Below are positions 61,957 to 64,000 of a stretch of DNA of 64,000 bases, in pieces. Position numbers and translations under genes: made by a program. The notes beneath the pieces were generated by a model. That model was not told the DNA's origin and made no database searches. It worked only from the letters and a program-made list of their open reading frames with translations. This DNA is from WRAV01 sp050950205 (GTDB lineage: Bacteria; Bacillota; Clostridia; Oscillospirales; Ruminococcaceae): positions 164,236 to 228,235 of the forward strand of contig JBMNHF010000020.1 of assembly GCA_050950205.1 (NCBI GenBank), given 5' to 3'. Each line of letters opens with the position of its first letter. Positions within the stretch are counted from its first letter, which is position 1.

Positions 61957-62145
61957 TCATTTTTCTTCCAACTGCATTTCCACTTCGGCCATTTTGCCGC
62001 GGGCCAGCTCTTCTGAAATATAAACCTGACCGCATTGCGGGCAACGGGGAACCTCGGCGTGAAAGTAAAGGCCCATATAGGTAAAGCTGGTCTTGGCGGG
62101 CTGCATGGTTTTATCGCATCGATAGCAGATGAATGCCCTGCTCAT
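61957..62145 (-). CDS. Small CxxC redox protein (DVU_1557-like)
   Basis: A 62-residue protein with CYRC near residue 7 and CPQCGQVY near residue 34, two CxxC pairs that could bind zinc or iron or do thiol chemistry. Its ATG overlaps the stop of the upstream gene (TGATG), showing translational coupling. The family is known to me only from its Desulfovibrio name. Confidence 0.8.
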   Translation of the reverse strand: MSRAFICYRCDKTMQPAKTSFTYMGLYFHAEVPRCPQCGQVYISEELARGKMAEVEMQLEEK

Positions 62146-64000
62146 CACACATTCCCCTCTTCCTCAATTGCCATTCGATGGGAGTAGACATTCACCACAT
62201 CATAGCTTTGGTCCTCTCTCGGGGCATACTCTACCCAAAAAGTAAGGTTGCCCTGTTTTTGATGACAAATAAAATGCCCGCTGGCTGGATCCATGACTTT
62301 GAAGCCGCTGGATTCCCCGTAATAGATGACCTGCTTGACGTTGTCACTGTGGATAAAGGCCCGGTTCATCTTGTCCAAAAGGTCTGGACAAATTACCAGC
62401 TGAATAGCTTGGTATGCTTCTTTGGGCTGCTGATATTCGATCCCCTGATACTCCTTTTGCAACTGGGCTTTTAAAGCGATGCGGTTGCAGCGACGCGCCC
62501 CCAGATCCGGCGGCCCTTGATGGTGTTTTATATTTGGGAACAGAAGTTCCAAAATGAAATGGGAAGCTTTGCCCTCCATGCCAAAGCTGTCCTGGCAATT
62601 GGTGCAGTAGGTAACATAGTCGTTTTCACCCAGTTGGACATTGTGGCGGCGGATTTCTTCGATCACAACCGGGTGGCGTGCGCCCGCCAAACCACCGTAG
62701 CCGCAGCAACGGGCATTTTTCCCGCTGGAAGGAAGCTCTGTAATGTCATAACCCATAGCCGTTACCAGCTGCCGAATATAGCCTTGATCCTCTGGATGAT
62801 GTTTGCTGGTGCATGGGTCAAACACACTGACCCGTGCATTTTGTTTGGGACGGGGTTTTATCTTTGTTGCCAGAAGCTCCCAAAGAGACTTTGTGGTAAT
62901 CTCGGGCAAACTTTCCCGAAAGCGCTCCCTGCAGCTTGCACAGGCCAGGATAAAAACCGGACGCCCATAGTGCTCCCATTTTTCCCGAATCCTGTGGGTG
63001 ACACTGTGGTACAGCCCTTCATCCCCCGCCCAGTATCCGGGAGCACCGCAGCACTGGAGCAACAACCCCACCTGCTCCGGAAAATGTTGGGTCAGCCAGC
63101 GGTAGGACTGAAAAACATAATCCGAGTTGGACGCGCCCATCTGACAGCCCGGAAAATATAGGAACTGAGGTTGACTTACCGGTGCAAAATCAAGGGCTGC
63201 CACCGTATTGGAAAAATGCATGTCATCCATCCAGTATTGGTAGTGGGCTGTTGGAAGCTCCCCCGCCTTGTGCATCTGCCGCCGGCTTTGGATAAAGACC
63301 TGCCTAAAATCAATCTGCTCAGGGCATGCAGGTTGGCAGAGGCCGCATTGCGTACAGCCCATAATCTGTCCCAATGCTGTTTTGGATGTCATTTGTGTTT
63401 TGTTGATGGTATCGCTTACATTTAAAAGAGTCTTGGGCGGTGTTACCCCGTAGTGGCGCAGCATATCGCAAACCCTCAGACATCCGCTGCAGGTACACTG
63501 CATACAGCGTTGCGCCTCTTTTTTGGCGTCTTCCTCCCCATAGCCGGCAAGGGGAACCGCTACCGGAGGTCGAATTTCCGTTTGGCTGGCAGGAATACTG
63601 TATTGCGAGTGGTGCCGTTTCTCCGGGAAGGTAACCGTACCGGTTTTGAGAAAAGACTCCACTCCATAAGACATGGCGATTCCATGGGCAATGGCATCTG
63701 CAGGTAAACCCATTGCATTGCTGTCCGCAAAAATTATATGGCTGCCCGGATGGGTGGGCGGTGGCGATTCCATTGTGTATAAAACTGCATCAAAGGAAGC
63801 ATGGTCTAGCTCCAGCCCATTGGCACCCATGAATATCTCAAGATTTTTTTGGCGCTTTATGCGGGCAATCTCGGCAGCTAATACATCCGCCGGAAGCAAA
63901 GCAGAAACTTCCGGGGCGAGAGAGTCACCTTGTGCAGTCAGTACAACCGAATAGCCGCGCCCTGCCAGCTTAGATGCGCAGGCCATGCCGCAAAGGTTGC
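62145..64000 (-). CDS. Fe-S disulfide-reductase-like oxidoreductase (DVU_1558-like), 5' end outside window
   Basis: The partial protein (at least 617 residues, running off the right edge) has an N-terminal Rossmann remnant (GMACASKLAGRGYSVVL), then two [4Fe-4S] motifs (CMQCTCSGCLRVC and CTQCGLCQPAC) and two CCG-type domains (CCGAPGYW and CCGYGGLAGARHP with YCTNCQDSF), as in HdrB/GlpC-type subunits. It probably moves electrons between pyridine nucleotide or flavin and a thiol/disulfide or metal centre. It overlaps the next gene by one base. Confidence 0.8.
   Translation of the reverse strand, partial: NLCGMACASKLAGRGYSVVLTAQGDSLAPEVSALLPADVLAAEIARIKRQKNLEIFMGANGLELDHASFDAVLYTMESPPPTHPGSHIIFADSNAMGLPADAIAHGIAMSYGVESFLKTGTVTFPEKRHHSQYSIPASQTEIRPPVAVPLAGYGEEDAKKEAQRCMQCTCSGCLRVCDMLRHYGVTPPKTLLNVSDTINKTQMTSKTALGQIMGCTQCGLCQPACPEQIDFRQVFIQSRRQMHKAGELPTAHYQYWMDDMHFSNTVAALDFAPVSQPQFLYFPGCQMGASNSDYVFQSYRWLTQHFPEQVGLLLQCCGAPGYWAGDEGLYHSVTHRIREKWEHYGRPVFILACASCRERFRESLPEITTKSLWELLATKIKPRPKQNARVSVFDPCTSKHHPEDQGYIRQLVTAMGYDITELPSSGKNARCCGYGGLAGARHPVVIEEIRRHNVQLGENDYVTYCTNCQDSFGMEGKASHFILELLFPNIKHHQGPPDLGARRCNRIALKAQLQKEYQGIEYQQPKEAYQAIQLVICPDLLDKMNRAFIHSDNVKQVIYYGESSGFKVMDPASGHFICHQKQGNLTFWVEYAPREDQSYDVVNVYSHRMAIEEEGNV

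Overview
The window reads as chromosomal DNA from an anaerobic, endospore-forming Clostridia member of moderate GC, probably in the Oscillospirales/Ruminococcaceae neighbourhood. The evidence is sigG, spoIIE, a gerA-type operon behind a sigma-G-like promoter, CIRCE-controlled groESL, a T-box leader, IreB, typical sigma-A promoters and AGGAGG ribosome binding sites. Ferredoxin-type, GGGtGRT, C-GCAxxG-C-C and Hdr-like proteins point to strict anaerobiosis. I see no insertion sequence, prophage or CRISPR array. The lineage is inferred from gene content, not from a marker gene search.

Layout. 0.2-8.0 kb holds housekeeping singletons: a secreted zinc metallopeptidase, an ArsC/Spx-like protein, ApbE, ComFB, adenosine deaminase, an aldo/keto reductase, IreB, initiator tRNA-Met and a sirtuin. 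8.2-13.1 kb is a phosphate uptake operon read right to left (yitT, pstS, pstC, pstA, pstB, phoU); its PstS has its two halves in swapped order. 13.2-18.6 kb has a lipase-like protein, sigG and a nagA-nagB unit with a LacI-type regulator. 19.8-21.9 kb is an acyl-CoA synthetase behind a T-box leader whose specifier reads CUC (leucine). 22-24.5 kb has CheW and a YlqG/YlqH-like flagellar-export-related pair. 24.7-33.5 kb holds an amidase, groESL, spoIIE (frameshifted), a CAP lipoprotein and MscL. 33.7-39.5 kb has a sodium symporter and the gerA-type germinant receptor operon.

40.4-48.6 kb is one right-to-left catabolic operon: regulator, DhaK-like kinase, RbsABC-type importer, SDR dehydrogenase, second DhaK, DhaL and an RpiB isomerase. 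The combination fits import and catabolism of a C4 polyol or ketose such as erythritol, threitol or erythrulose, although the substrate is inferred. 49.5-53.4 kb holds tRNA-Ala(CGC), mgtE behind a structured leader, and a NifU-like/GGGtGRT gene pair.

53.6-64.0 kb (continuing past the right edge) is the most unusual part: a tightly coupled right-to-left operon of at least twelve genes. It encodes a disulfide-reductase-like Fe-S flavoprotein-type protein, a small CxxC redox protein, a C-GCAxxG-C-C protein, a MobA-like nucleotidyltransferase, a metal-chelate-type ABC importer, a THEP1-like NTPase, a methyltransferase (TrsM-like), a radical SAM protein (TrsS-like), an AMP-dependent ligase and a NifX-like protein with a His/Cys tail. 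As I recall, this is the uncharacterised DVU_1551-DVU_1558/Trs neighbourhood of anaerobes; its product is unknown and a metal-containing cofactor or metallophore is my guess.

Sequence caution. Ten genes or gene parts carry single-base indels, nearly all in homopolymers: one in spoIIE, one in the GGGtGRT gene and eight between 54.3 and 61.0 kb. Restoring each frame gives full-length proteins and ATGA overlaps, so I read them as probable sequence errors rather than decay. Coordinates for those genes span the restored frame.
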